Positions 35,185-44,139 of a DNA stretch of 64,000 nt are shown piece by piece. Every line of letters starts with the position of its first letter. Position 1 is the first letter of the stretch. Position numbers and translations under genes: made by a program. The stretch lies in NCBI GenBank assembly GCA_028702395.1, contig JAQVOV010000001.1, positions 1 to 64,000 of the forward strand, in the 5' to 3' direction. The notes beneath the pieces were generated by a model, which was given only the letters and a program-made list of their open reading frames with translations, did not search any database and was not told where the DNA came from. This stretch comes from Candidatus Omnitrophota bacterium. Its GTDB lineage: Bacteria > Omnitrophota > Gorgyraeia > JABMRN01.

Positions 35185-35292
35185 AACTAGAAACTAGTAA
35201 CTAGAGACTAGAATAAATTGATCTTAAGATAAAAGGTGCTATAGACAATTCTAGTCACTAATCACTAGTCACTAGTTACTAAATGCTATAAA
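35185..35292. repeat. Intergenic palindromic element, CTAGTGACTAG-arm type
   Basis: Arms aactagaaactagtaactag and ctagtcactaatcactagtc, loop GAATAAATTGATCTTAAGAT shared with 6131, ends AAATGCTATAAAGGA before gcvPA. Confidence 0.8.
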
Positions 35293-35300
35293 GGATAACA

Positions 35301-36637
35301 ATGAGTTACATTCCGCATACAGACCAAGAAAAAAAACAAATGCTTGAGGCAATAGGTGTTTCTACTATTGAAGAGCTGTTTAAGGATATTGCTCCACAAT
35401 TAAGAGCAAAGTCATTTAATATCCCAAAAGGAAGATCAGAGTTTGAAGTCGTAGAATATTTCAAAAAACTTGCAGGCAAAAACAATATTAACTTAATTGA
35501 TTTTGTCGGGGCAGGTTTTTATAATCACTATATTCCCGCAGCAGTAGATGCAATATGCCAAAGACCAGAGTTTTATACGGCTTATACCCCTTATCAGCCT
35601 GAAAGCTCACAAGGATGGCTCCAATCCATATTTGAATATCAAACAGCTATTTCAGAACTTGTTGGATTGGAATGTGCCAATGCTTCGTTATACGACGGCG
35701 GGACAGCTTTATGCGAAGCTGTTTTAATGGCAACACGTATAACAAACAAAAAAAAGATAATCATGGATAGCGGGGTTAATCTGCTTTACAGGTCCATGCT
35801 TTATACATACACTTCAAATCTTTCAATAGAATTCATTAAACACCTGTTGTTCATGGACAAAGCTGCAGAGAAGAAATCGAAAAAGTCCTGGATGAAAATA
35901 CAGCAGCAGTTATTCTGCAAAACCCTAATTTTTTTGGGGCAGTTGATGATCATTCCGATATAGTAAAAACAACACATCAAAAAGGGGCGCTTGTAATAGA
36001 AAGTGTTTACCCTATATCTTTAGGTTTATTAAAAACACCAGGTGAAATGGATGTAGATATAGTTACAGGCGAAGGTCAAAGTTTAGGGATACCGCTCTCT
36101 TTTGGAGGGCCGTATCTTGGGTTCATGGCTACTAAAAAAGAGTTTGTAAGGAAAATGCCTGGACGCATAGTCGGCCAAACAGTTGATCATGACGGCAAAA
36201 GGGGGTATGTCCTTACTTTACAGGCAAGAGAACAGCATATAAGACGACAAAAAGCAACTTCCAATATATGTTCTAATGAAGCTTTATGTGCATTACGTGC
36301 AGTTGTTTATTTATCATTACTTGGAAAACAGGGGTTAAAAGATCTTGCACAAACAAACTATCAGCGTTGTGAATTCGCAAAAACGATGTTTGATAAGATC
36401 CCTAATGTACAGGTAAAAAGAAGTGCGCCGACTTTCAATGAGTTCACAGTATGGTTACCTAAAAACGCAGATGAAGTTGTCAGTAAAATGCTTGAAAAAG
36501 GATTTGCCTGCGGATTTCCTTTAGGAAGATTTTATAAAGGCATGGATAATTATCTTTTGGTCTCTGTCACAGAAAAACGAACCAAGGAAGAGATCAAGAA
36601 AATGGCAGAAAGTTTAGAGGCTGTATTATGCAGTTAA
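35301..36637 (+). pseudogene. gcvPA: Glycine dehydrogenase subunit 1 (GcvPA), frame broken by one base
   Basis: PLP-dependent P protein, N-terminal half. Frame 1 (35301 onward) is normal through NLSIEFIK, then runs into unrelated residues and stops at 35963. The proper continuation is in another frame from about 35840 (TPVVHGQSCREEIEKVLDEN, AAVILQNPNFFGAVDD) and runs to 36637 through GEGQSLGIPLSFGGPYLGF. One extra A in the run at 35838-35840 would restore a full gene of about 445 residues. It may be a real mutation, a programmed shift or a sequencing error; the partner gcvPB is intact. Confidence 0.9.
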
Positions 36638-38079
36638 TATTCGAAAGATCAGTTAAAGGAAGGCGGGCTGTAAAGTTTTGTGATGATGAGAAGTTCCCTG
36701 AAAACATCTTTCCTCAAAAATACTCAAGAGCAAAAGATGCTGATCTTCCGGAGGTTTCAGAACTTGATGTGATAAGACATTATACAAATCTTTCCAGAAG
36801 GAATTTCAGTGTTGACACAAATTTTTATCCTCTGGGCTCGTGCACAATGAAATATAATCCTAAATTCACAGAAAAAATAGCTTCGTTAGAAGGGTTTACG
36901 CAACTACATCCTTTAATGCCTCAGATATTCGGAGGAGGGATACTTTCTCAAGGAGGGCTAGAGGTTATTTATAAGTCTGAACAGCTTCTTTCTGAAATAA
37001 CAGGAATGAAAGCTTTCACTATGCAGCCTTTAGCAGGAGCGCATGGAGAACTTACAGGTGCAATGGTAATTGCCCAGTACCATAAAAATAACGGCGATAG
37101 AAGAAAATATGTTATTGTTCCTGATTCCTCGCACGGTACTAATCCGGCAAGTGCAGTAATAGCAGGATATGAAGTTATTGTTATAAAAACAGATAAAGAC
37201 GGAGGAATGGACATAGACGAATTTAAAAGTCAATTAAATACGGATGTTGCTGCTGTTATGCTGACATGTCCAAACACCTTAGGTCTTTTTAATTCTAATA
37301 TAAAGATTATTTGTGATATGGCTCATGAGGTAGGTGCTCTTATGTATTATGATGGAGCAAATCTTAATGCTATTTTGGGGAAAGTTCGACCAGGAGATAT
37401 TGGTTTTGATATTGTGCATTTGAATTTGCACAAGACCTTTGCAACCCCTCATGGAGGCGGAGGACCAGGCGCAGGACCTGTGGGTGTTACGGAAAAACTA
37501 AAAAAGTTTTTACCAATACCAAGGGTCATTCAAAGAAAAGACGGGACATATGCTCTCAGATATAAATATCCTGAGTCAATAGGGTATATGGCGCCATTTC
37601 TTGGGAATTTCGGGGTTATACTAAAAAGTTATGCATATATAATGATGTTAGGAAAACAAGGATTGATAGAGGTGTCAGAAAATGCTGTACTTAGTACCAA
37701 TTATATAAGAGCAAAACTTAAAAAATATTTTTATATACCCTATGATAAAATATGTATGCATGAATTTGTAATATCAGCCAAAACCCTTGTTGAAAGAGGT
37801 GTTAGAGCTATTGATATAGCGAAATTTCTTATAGATAAAGGGATACATCCTCCTACAATATATTTTCCTCTTATTGTTCCCGAAGCTATCATGATAGAAC
37901 CTACAGAGACAGAATCAAAAGAAACTCTGGATAATTTTATTGATATCATGAAAGAAATATCACGCCTTGCACAGGAAGATCCTGATAAGATCATTAATAC
38001 TCCGAAAACTACTCCTGTAAACAGATTAGATGAAACTAAGGCTGCACGCGATCTTTGTATCAGATGGCATGCCGCATAA
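36628..38079 (+). CDS. gcvPB: Glycine dehydrogenase subunit 2 (GcvPB)
   Basis: C-terminal half of the split P protein, which decarboxylates glycine with PLP. HYTNLSRRNFSVDTNFYPLG, SCTMKYNPK, QPLAGAHGELTGA, DSSHGTNPASA and the PLP-lysine motif DIVHLNLHKTFATPHGGGGP are present. 483 residues, as expected. ATG overlaps the gcvPA end by 10 bases, so translation is coupled. Its function needs an intact GcvPA. Confidence 0.96.
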   Translation: MQLIFERSVKGRRAVKFCDDEKFPENIFPQKYSRAKDADLPEVSELDVIRHYTNLSRRNFSVDTNFYPLGSCTMKYNPKFTEKIASLEGFTQLHPLMPQIFGGGILSQGGLEVIYKSEQLLSEITGMKAFTMQPLAGAHGELTGAMVIAQYHKNNGDRRKYVIVPDSSHGTNPASAVIAGYEVIVIKTDKDGGMDIDEFKSQLNTDVAAVMLTCPNTLGLFNSNIKIICDMAHEVGALMYYDGANLNAILGKVRPGDIGFDIVHLNLHKTFATPHGGGGPGAGPVGVTEKLKKFLPIPRVIQRKDGTYALRYKYPESIGYMAPFLGNFGVILKSYAYIMMLGKQGLIEVSENAVLSTNYIRAKLKKYFYIPYDKICMHEFVISAKTLVERGVRAIDIAKFLIDKGIHPPTIYFPLIVPEAIMIEPTETESKETLDNFIDIMKEISRLAQEDPDKIINTPKTTPVNRLDETKAARDLCIRWHAA

Positions 38080-38224
38080 GTAAAAAGGAAAAAGGTAAAA
38101 GGAAAAAGTGTGGAAGGTCCTAAACAAGATTTTTGTAGGGGCGTATTGCAATACGCCCCTACAAGGAAGCCCCATAAGACGCCACAATGAAAACAGATTT
38201 TTTACTTTTGCCTTTTTACTTAAA
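38080..38224. repeat. Intergenic palindromic element, AAAGTAAAAAGG-arm type
   Basis: Arms of taaaaaggaaaaaggtaaaag and ttttttacttttgccttttta; core GTGTGGAAGGTCCTAAACAAG; inner perfect hairpin GTAGGGGCGTATTGCAATACGCCCCTAC; then CCACAATGAAAACAG. This is the clearest full-length copy of the family. Confidence 0.85.
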
Positions 38225-38241
38225 AGGTATAAAGGAATCAA

Positions 38242-39021
38242 ATGAGGATCATTCTAAGCGGATATAACGACGGTGCAACTAACATGGCAATAGATGAAGC
38301 TATATTAGAGGCATATAAACAAGGAAAAGCACCTGCCTCTTTACGCATATATGGCTTCAGACCAGCTTGTATCTCTATAGGGAGATTTCAAAAGGTCGAT
38401 GAAGTTATAAATATTCAAAGCTGTGAAAAAGACGGCATTGATTTTGTCAGACGTATAAGTGCAGGGGAAGCGATCTTTCATGATAATGAAATAACATATT
38501 CTCTCATTGGTTCAAAAGATGATTTTAATTTACCGGATAATATAAAGGAAAGCTATTTTATACTTACAAATTTTATTGTAAGAGCATATAAAAACCTGGG
38601 AATTGATGCAGGTTTTTTTAATATTGAAAAAGATGAAAGCATAAAAAGAAACCTTTGTTTTGCAACTCAGCAAGGATTTGACATTTCTGTTAAAGGAAAA
38701 AAACTTGGGGGCAATGCACAAAAGAGAATGAAGAATATAGTTTTTCAGCAAGGGTCCATTCCTTTTTATGTTGAAATGGAAGATCTCGCATGTTATATAA
38801 ACGAAGATATCAAACAAATAGGCCATAATATAACAAGTATAAATGAAGAATTGAAAAGGCTGGTTGATTTTAATGAAATGCAGAGTGTTCTTGTAGATGC
38901 TTTTAATAAAGAGTTTAATGTGAATGGATCTATTGAAGAGCTGTCAACATTCGAAAAAGAACTTGCAAAAGAATTAAAAGAAGGAAAATATTCGGATCCC
39001 GAGTGGAATGACAAACTGTAG
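38242..39021 (+). CDS. Lipoate-protein ligase / octanoyltransferase family (LipM-like)
   Basis: Attaches octanoyl or lipoyl groups to GcvH. 259 residues. The BPL/LplA fold shows GYNDGATNMAIDEAILEA, LRIYGFRPACISIGRFQ, RRISAGEAIFHDNEITYSL and SVKGKKLGGNAQKRMKN with the conserved Lys. A Cys in LCFATQQGFD sits where LipM-type octanoyltransferases carry their catalytic Cys, so LipM is favoured over ATP-dependent LplA. The neighbouring lipA supports this. Confidence 0.85.
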   Translation: MRIILSGYNDGATNMAIDEAILEAYKQGKAPASLRIYGFRPACISIGRFQKVDEVINIQSCEKDGIDFVRRISAGEAIFHDNEITYSLIGSKDDFNLPDNIKESYFILTNFIVRAYKNLGIDAGFFNIEKDESIKRNLCFATQQGFDISVKGKKLGGNAQKRMKNIVFQQGSIPFYVEMEDLACYINEDIKQIGHNITSINEELKRLVDFNEMQSVLVDAFNKEFNVNGSIEELSTFEKELAKELKEGKYSDPEWNDKL

Positions 39022-39025
39022 TTAA

Positions 39026-39190
39026 TAAGGGTCAGTGACTAGTAACCAGAGACTAGTGACTAGGAAAAATTGATTTAAAGAAAAACGTTTAATGATAAGA
39101 ATTGGGATTAATGGCGTTTAAAATAAACTGTCCATTAACAATACTAGTCACTAGTTACTAATCACTAGTCACTAACAGGCTATAAACGGA
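39026..39190. repeat. Intergenic palindromic element, CTAGTGACTAG-arm type
   Basis: Left arm agtgactagtaaccagagac and right arm ctagtcactagttactaatc; loop aaaaattgatttaaagaaaa; border AGGCTATAAACGGAG in front of lipA. Confidence 0.8.
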
Positions 39191-39195
39191 GTAAA

Positions 39196-40035
39196 ATGCG
39201 AAAACCTAAATGGTTAAATAAGAAAATAGATATTAACAAATGCAGAGAAGTTGCATCTTTAATGGGGGAACTCAAGCTTAATACTATTTGCAAAGAAGCT
39301 TCATGTCCGAATATCTCAGAATGTTTCAATAAAAAAATTGCAACATTTCTTATCCTGGGAGATATTTGTACACGCAACTGTAAGTTTTGCGGCGTGCAAA
39401 AAGGTGAACCTTTAAAGGTTGATAAAAAAGAAAATCAAAGAGTTCTTGAAGCTATAAAAAAACTAGGGTTAAAGTATGTTGTTATAACAAGTGTAACACG
39501 TGATGATCTTAAAGATGGCGGTGCCAAAAACTTTGCAGATATTATAAAACAATTAAAAGAAAAAATACCCCAGATCAAAATAGAAGTGCTTGTTCCTGAT
39601 TTTAAAGGAAATGAAAAAGATATTGAAAAAGTTGTAAAAGCACAGCCTGATATTTTTAGTCACAACATTGAAACTATTTCACGGCTATATCCGCAAGTAC
39701 GACAAATGGCTGATTACAAATTATCGTTAAGTGTTCTGCAAAAAGCAAAAGATATTGCACCTTATATAAAAACAAAAACCGGTATTATGTTAGGGTTAGG
39801 AGAGACACAGGTCCAAGTTCTTGAGGCATTGGACGATCTAAGAAAAGTAAATTGTGATTTTATTAGTATAGGACAATATCTCCCGCCTAGTACAACTCAT
39901 TACAAAGTTCAAGAATATATCACACCGGAAATGTTCGATTTTTATAAGGAGCAAGCAATTCAAAAAGGATTTAAACATGTTGAGAGTGCGCCGTATGTAC
40001 GCAGTTCTTATATGGCGGATCGATACTTGGGTTAA
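39196..40035 (+). CDS. lipA: Lipoyl synthase
   Basis: Radical SAM enzyme inserting two sulfurs into octanoyl-GcvH. The auxiliary cluster motif CKEASCPNISEC and the SAM cluster motif CTRNCKFCGV are both present, and TSVTRDDLKDGGA, FSHNIETISRLY and SIGQYLPPSTTHY match. The C-terminal serine ligand region is PYVRSSYMAD. 279 residues. With the LipM-like gene it completes lipoylation of the glycine cleavage system. Confidence 0.96.
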   Translation: MRKPKWLNKKIDINKCREVASLMGELKLNTICKEASCPNISECFNKKIATFLILGDICTRNCKFCGVQKGEPLKVDKKENQRVLEAIKKLGLKYVVITSVTRDDLKDGGAKNFADIIKQLKEKIPQIKIEVLVPDFKGNEKDIEKVVKAQPDIFSHNIETISRLYPQVRQMADYKLSLSVLQKAKDIAPYIKTKTGIMLGLGETQVQVLEALDDLRKVNCDFISIGQYLPPSTTHYKVQEYITPEMFDFYKEQAIQKGFKHVESAPYVRSSYMADRYLG

Positions 40036-40740
40036 TTGTATGTTAAGATAAAAGATAAAACCTGCCTGCCGGCCGGCAGGGAATAAAGATAAAAGGGTGG
40101 AACGTCCTGAATAGTTTTCGTAGGGGCCATCGCCCTCGATGGCCCAAATAAAAAATTGGCGGAAAAAATAAAAATGGTAGAATGTCCTGAATAACTGTTT
40201 TTGTAGGGGCTTATCGAGATGCGCCCTTTTATAATGGATTTTGGCATATCGAATATCGCGAATCGCATATCGAGAAGTGTAAAGATAAAAGGGTGGAACT
40301 TCCTGAGAGAGGTTTTTGTAGGGGCAGACCTGTGTGCCCGCCTGCCGGACGGGCAGGTCTGCCCTAAGGGTATAAAGGAAATAGCAAAGCGCATATTGCT
40401 AATCGCCAATCGCAAATTGCCTATCGTAAAGCCTGAAAAAAATTAGCCACGAGCTTCGCGCTACGCGCAACGCGCTAGTTGAACGTCCTGAATAGGGATG
40501 AGAGACGTGTTAGAGACGAGAAGCAAGAAGCAAGAAGCAAGAAGCAAGAAGCAAAAGAACTCTATATACGTGTTATCTTTAAATCAATTAATTCTAGTCA
40601 CTAGTCACTAGTCACTAGTCACTAGTCACTAGTCACTAGTCACTAGTCACTAGTCACTAGTCACTAGTCACTAGTCACTAGTCACTAGTCACTAGTCACT
40701 AGCAGACACATGACTCACTACTCATGACACATAGACTATA
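40036..40740. repeat. Large repeat island with stacked palindromic cores and a 7-bp array (CTAGTCA, about 15 copies)
   Basis: Three or more core copies (near 40096, 40168, 40295) with different hairpins: CCTGCCTGCCGGCCGGCAGG, GGGGCCATCGCCCTCGATGGCCC, and GGGCAGACC...GGTCTGCCC. The segment shared with 28055 (gcgcatattgctaatcgcca) follows at 40386, then agaagc repeats near 40533 and a 7-bp tandem array 40594-40702. No gene is seen. Confidence 0.85.
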
Positions 40741-40745
40741 CCATT

Positions 40746-41303
40746 TTAATCGAGCTTAATCACCCACGCATACATTCTGCATTGACCGATCAACTTGTTC
40801 TCAAGTTCAACAGGAGTTACTCGTTTAAAACCCAGTTTTTTGGAAAGAGAATTGTTTCTTTTGTTCGTTCGGTTAATTGTTTGATAAATATATTTTATAC
40901 CCATATCTTTTGCATCTTTTAAGAGATATTGGTAGAGAGCATGACCTAAGCCTAATCCTCGATAAAAAGGTTCCACATGCGCACCTGAAATACAAGGACC
41001 TTTAACATTAAAATCCTGTTCCCATTTAGGCATAAAACTTAAAGAAATTTTTGCTACAGATCTGTTTTTATATGTAGCCTCATATAAGTATGAATTCCGG
41101 TTTGTGTTTTGATTTTCTCGTGTTATTTTTTTAAAGAATACTTTTTCTATAGCAAAATGTTTTCTTCGCCATCTTCTGTAGAAAGAGCGGTTAAATAAAA
41201 ATTCTCTTAACTTGGTTGTTGTACGTATCCAATATTGTCTTATATCAATTTTACCAGTTAAAAGATCTTTATGAAGTTCAAAGAATTTTGAGATGTCTTT
41301 CAT
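40746..41303 (-). CDS. GNAT-family acetyltransferase
   Basis: 185 residues. The acetyl-CoA-binding motif A is VEPFYRGLGLGHALYQYLLK (Q/RxxGxG/A form), followed by NNSLSKKLGFKRV, the common GNAT C-terminal signature. The N-terminal half is specific and unrecognised. It is flanked by repeat islands on both sides, with an insertion element just behind it. The substrate is unknown. Confidence 0.82.
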   Translation of the reverse strand: MKDISKFFELHKDLLTGKIDIRQYWIRTTTKLREFLFNRSFYRRWRRKHFAIEKVFFKKITRENQNTNRNSYLYEATYKNRSVAKISLSFMPKWEQDFNVKGPCISGAHVEPFYRGLGLGHALYQYLLKDAKDMGIKYIYQTINRTNKRNNSLSKKLGFKRVTPVELENKLIGQCRMYAWVIKLD

Positions 41304-41319
41304 AGAGTTAATATATCAT

Positions 41320-41383
41320 AAGAAGATAAAAGATAAAAGAACAAAGATAAAAGGGTGGAAGGTCCGGAACGAGGTTTTTGTAG
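41320..41383. repeat. Left half of a palindromic element split by the insertion sequence
   Basis: aaagataaaagggtggaagg, core GGTCCGGAACGAGGTTTTTG then TAG. The other half resumes at 42674 with GGGCAGACCGGTGTGCCCGCC and its hairpin. Confidence 0.85.
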
Positions 41384-41472
41384 TTAAAATGGTAACCAGT
41401 TGCCTCAAGCCATAGAAGTGCCTTATAATATAAAAAAGATATTATAGGCAAATGGCAAAAAAGGAGGACAAC

Positions 41473-42522
41473 ATGATTACCATTGGAGCTGATGTACATT
41501 TAAAGACAACTACGTTTAGTGTAATGGAAAAATATCAACGAATCAAGAAAAAAAAGGTAAATAATAGTAGTGGAGAGATTCTTGAGTTTGTAAGACAGTT
41601 TGAAGGGCCAAAGAGATATTCAATGGAGACGTCGTATAATTGGCCTGTATTTTATGAATTGTTGAAAGATGAAGTAGGAGAGTTCAATTTATTACATGCA
41701 AAGAAACTAAAAAGCATAATAGAGTCACAGGGAAAGACAGATGGAAAAGACGCGGATGAGTTAGCATATTTAACGGAAATAGGATATTTACCTAGGGCAC
41801 ATATAGCAAAGATAGAGACTAGAGCAAATCGCAATTTATTGAGGTTATATTTAAGGGTATCATCATCAATAGCAGCGATGAAGAATAGAATACATGCAAT
41901 AATAAATGCGAATGTATTTTATTATGAGAGGCCAGGGACGTTTAAGGATATCTTTTGTGAGAGAGGCAAGAGATATTTAAGGGAGGTAGAGTTACCCAAA
42001 ACGTATAGATATATGGTAGATGAGCTAATGCAACAGATAGAGTTTATGCAAGGAGTAAAAGGGCGGTTGTTGAAAAAGATAGAAGAGTTGCATGTAGAGA
42101 ATGAAGATCTAACGATATTACGGACGGCGCCCGGAATGGGCGGGAAAGTATTATCTTATGTAGTGATGTCAGAAGTAGACAATGTGTTAAGGTTTAGGAA
42201 TGCACGAGCAGCGATAGCATATGCGGGTTTAGTGCCTAAGGAACGATCAAGTGGAGAGAAGATACGAAGAGGGAGATTGCGAACAGAGTGCAATTGGTTT
42301 TTAAAGTGGGCGTTGATAGAGGCAGTGACAGGAGCAATTTTCAAGGATAGAAATTTAAGAAAAATATATAAAGAAGCGAAGGTTAGAACAAATTCATCAT
42401 CAGCGAAAGTTAAGATAGCTAGGATATTAATGAGAACAATATATCACATGTTGAAAGAAAAAGTTAAATATGATACTAATAAAGTCATGGGTAATTCAGT
42501 TGCCCCTATTGCCGGCAAATAA
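41473..42522 (+). CDS. IS110-family transposase (DEDD)
   Basis: 349 residues from ATG 41473, five bases after AAGGAGG; the upstream ATG at 41452 is less likely. N-terminal RuvC-like DEDD domain: GADVHLKTTTFSV (first Asp), YSMETSYNWPVF (Glu), and KTDGKDADELAYL (Asp pair). C-terminal Tnp_20 domain: LRTAPGMGGKVLSYVVMSEV and YAGLVPKERSSGEKIRRG with the serine nucleophile. Such recombinases are guided by an RNA from the element's non-coding end. The frame is intact and it may be active. Confidence 0.95.
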   Translation: MITIGADVHLKTTTFSVMEKYQRIKKKKVNNSSGEILEFVRQFEGPKRYSMETSYNWPVFYELLKDEVGEFNLLHAKKLKSIIESQGKTDGKDADELAYLTEIGYLPRAHIAKIETRANRNLLRLYLRVSSSIAAMKNRIHAIINANVFYYERPGTFKDIFCERGKRYLREVELPKTYRYMVDELMQQIEFMQGVKGRLLKKIEELHVENEDLTILRTAPGMGGKVLSYVVMSEVDNVLRFRNARAAIAYAGLVPKERSSGEKIRRGRLRTECNWFLKWALIEAVTGAIFKDRNLRKIYKEAKVRTNSSSAKVKIARILMRTIYHMLKEKVKYDTNKVMGNSVAPIAGK

Positions 42523-42654
42523 ATAGCCAGGCATCGTTGTAGTTTTGAGTATCCATGACTCTAATAATATCTTGTGCCTCAAAAATTGAGAGCACCAATA
42601 TAAGGATGAGCGGAAACCCGTTGTTCATTTGACAGAAGTTTATTTTGTGTTTGA
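42523..42654 (+). ncRNA. Candidate guide (bridge/seeker) RNA region of the IS110 element
   Basis: The 130-base non-coding right end follows the transposase. In IS1111-type elements the guide RNA comes from this end (established knowledge). Short pairings such as CTCAAAAATTGAG and CGGAAACCCG are visible. No exact RNA ends can be given. Confidence 0.4.
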
Positions 42655-42673
42655 CAACTGGTTACCATATAAG

Positions 42674-43170
42674 GGGCAGACCGGTGTGCCCGCCTGCCGG
42701 ACGGGCAGGTCTGCCCTAAGGGTATAAAGGAAATAGCAAAGCGCATATCGCGAAACGCATATCGCAAAGCGTGATGAATTTAGCCATGAGCTGCGCGCTA
42801 CGCGCAACGCGAAGAGTGGAGCGTACTGAATAGGGATGAGAAGTGTGTTAGAGCCCAGAAGCAAGAAGCCAGAGAACTCTATATACGGTTTATCTTTAAA
42901 TCAATTTATTCTAGTCACTAGTCACTAGTCACTAGTCACTAGTCACTAGTCACTAGTCACTAGTCACTAGTCACTAGTCACTAGTCACTAGTCACTAGTC
43001 ACTAGTCACTAGTCACTAGTCACTAGTCACTAGTCACTAGCAGACTCATGACGCACAGACGTATTGGTGCTCGCAACTCGCTGCGCGTAGCTCGTGACGC
43101 GTAGCACACATCCAGTTTTCCCCATCAGACTCATGACACATTGACACAATACACAAGACACATACTGCTC
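42674..43170. repeat. Repeat island with a 7-bp array (CTAGTCA, about 18 copies)
   Basis: Right half of the IS-split element (CCCGCCTGCCGGACGGGC hairpin), gcgcatatcg words (42738), GC-rich CGCGCTACGCGCAACGCG, core variant GTGGAGCGTACTGAATAGG, agaagcaagaagcc, TTTATCTTTAAATCAATTTA and about 18 tandem copies of the 7-bp unit (42911-43040). After it come GCTCGCAACTCGCTGCGCG and gacacaatacacaagaca words. No gene is seen. Confidence 0.88.
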
Positions 43171-43173
43171 GTT

Positions 43174-43419
43174 CTAGCTTGGTGCTGCTGATTGAGCAAG
43201 ATCTCCTCCAATCATCCTCATAGGGGAGTTACCCCCTGCTGCGCCTTTTGGAGTAAGTTGACATTCCATAGCAGGTGTTCCTGTTATATTACCACAGAAG
43301 TTTACTCTCAGTGTTGTCTGATAGTATAAATATAGACCTCCAATTGCACAAATTGCTAAGATGGATTGTTCTGGGTGAAGTTGTATTGCTTTTATTTTCG
43401 GCTGTATATATTTTCTCAT
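43174..43419 (-). CDS. Three-cysteine repeat-family peptide 3
   Basis: 81 residues from ATG 43419 (an in-frame ATG at 43452 gives an unconserved extension). Leader half RKYIQPKIKAIQLHPEQS then ILAICAIGGLYL; second Cys in VNFCGNI; third in MECQLTPKGA; end AQSAAPS. Upstream, in the gene's direction, TTGCAT-N17-TACACT and an AGGAAAA before the ATG. The neighbour at 43573 is a second family member in the same direction. Confidence 0.75.
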   Translation of the reverse strand: MRKYIQPKIKAIQLHPEQSILAICAIGGLYLYYQTTLRVNFCGNITGTPAMECQLTPKGAAGGNSPMRMIGGDLAQSAAPS

Positions 43420-43572
43420 TTTTCCTAACTTTCTAAATATTAAGTGTAGCATTTTTTACTTAGCAATGCAAGAAGAAAGGGATAATTTAAAAAGAAACTT
43501 ATTAAGTATCATTATATTGTATAGAACCTTTTGATACTTGTCAATTAAAAATGAAATGTAATATAGAGGGGT

Positions 43573-43803
43573 TTAGCTTGGTGGCATGCTATTGGAGACA
43601 GACGTCATCATATCCATGTTTACATTTATTCCGTCTCCACCTTTTGGGGTAAAATTGCAAAGAGGACCATCTCCCGAAAACTGTCCACACCAAGCAGAGA
43701 TGGATCTGCTTACATACAAACCACCAACCTTACAAACTTGTAGAAGTGCTTGTTTTTGGTCAAGTTCAATAGAGTTTATTTTTGGCGCTGTGTATTGTTT
43801 CAT
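43573..43803 (-). CDS. Three-cysteine repeat-family peptide 4
   Basis: 76 residues. Leader half KQYTAPKINSIELDQKQA then LLQVCKVGGLYV; second Cys in SAWCGQFSG; third in PLCNFTPKGG; end NSMPPS. The gene has no ribosome site: TTGCCT-N17-TATACT-N6-ATG implies a leaderless transcript. It sits 150 bases upstream of peptide 3 on the minus strand. Confidence 0.78.
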   Translation of the reverse strand: MKQYTAPKINSIELDQKQALLQVCKVGGLYVSRSISAWCGQFSGDGPLCNFTPKGGDGINVNMDMMTSVSNSMPPS

Positions 43804-43809
43804 AAATAA

Positions 43810-43838
43810 AGTATATCAGGAGGCAAGTAAAAAGGCAA
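43810..43838 (-). promoter_or_regulatory. Leaderless promoter of peptide 4
   Basis: On the minus strand TTGCCT (43838-43833), 17-base spacer, TATACT (43815-43810), six bases, ATG at 43803. The -35 box lies in the edge of a palindromic element arm. Confidence 0.6.
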
Positions 43839-44094
43839 AAGGAAAAAGCAAAAAATAGTTTAACTAGTTGTTACTTGGCAAAGCGCATATCGCGAATCGC
43901 ATATCGTAAAGGGTGGGGATTTTTGCCACGAGCTGCGCGCTGCGCGCAACGCGCTAGTTGAACGTACTGAATAGGGATGAGATGCGTGTTAGAGACCAGA
44001 GACAAGAAGCAAGAGAACTATATATACGGCTTATCTTTAAATCAATTAATACTGGTCACTGGTCACTGGTCACTGGTCACTGGTCACTGGTCAT
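43815..44094. repeat. Repeat island with a short 7-bp array (CTGGTCA, 6 copies)
   Basis: aaaggcaaaaggaaaaagc, gcgcatatcgcgaatcgcat (43882), GC-rich CGAGCTGCGCGCTGCGCGC, core variant GTTGAACGTACTGAATAGG, gagaccagagacaagaagca, TTATCTTTAAATCAATTAAT and six 7-bp copies (44051-44092). It is the same order of modules as at 42736 and 40386. Confidence 0.85.
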
Positions 44095-44104
44095 TTGTTT
44101 CATA

Positions 44105-44133
44105 TGGACTCATTGTTCCTGTTAAGCTATAAT
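44105..44133 (+). promoter_or_regulatory. Leaderless promoter of rsmE
   Basis: TGGACT (44105-44110), 17-base spacer, TATAAT (44128-44133), six bases, ATG at 44140. Confidence 0.65.
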
Positions 44134-44139
44134 GAACCT

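Larger units (their letters stand above)
41384..42673 (+). mobile_element. IS110-family element (IS1111-like), about 1.29 kb
   Basis: Boundaries come from comparison with the intact element at 40300: left flank ...GAGGTTTTTGTAG and right flank GGGCAGACC... reconstitute its sequence. Inside the ends lie 13-bp subterminal inverted repeats TGGTAACCAGTTG (41390-41402) and CAACTGGTTACCA (42655-42667), a feature of the IS1111 subgroup. One transposase gene. No target duplication is obvious. Confidence 0.85.

Noticed and set aside
40219..40446. Plus-strand frame of 75 codons
   Set aside because: Built from repeat-island sequence and hairpins; not a gene.
42579..42864. Overlapping minus-strand frames behind the insertion element
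   Set aside because: They run through the IS end and repeat island; composition is that of repeats.
40594..43040. CRISPR array
   Set aside because: The tandem arrays have a 7-bp unit with no spacers between copies, and no cas gene is present.
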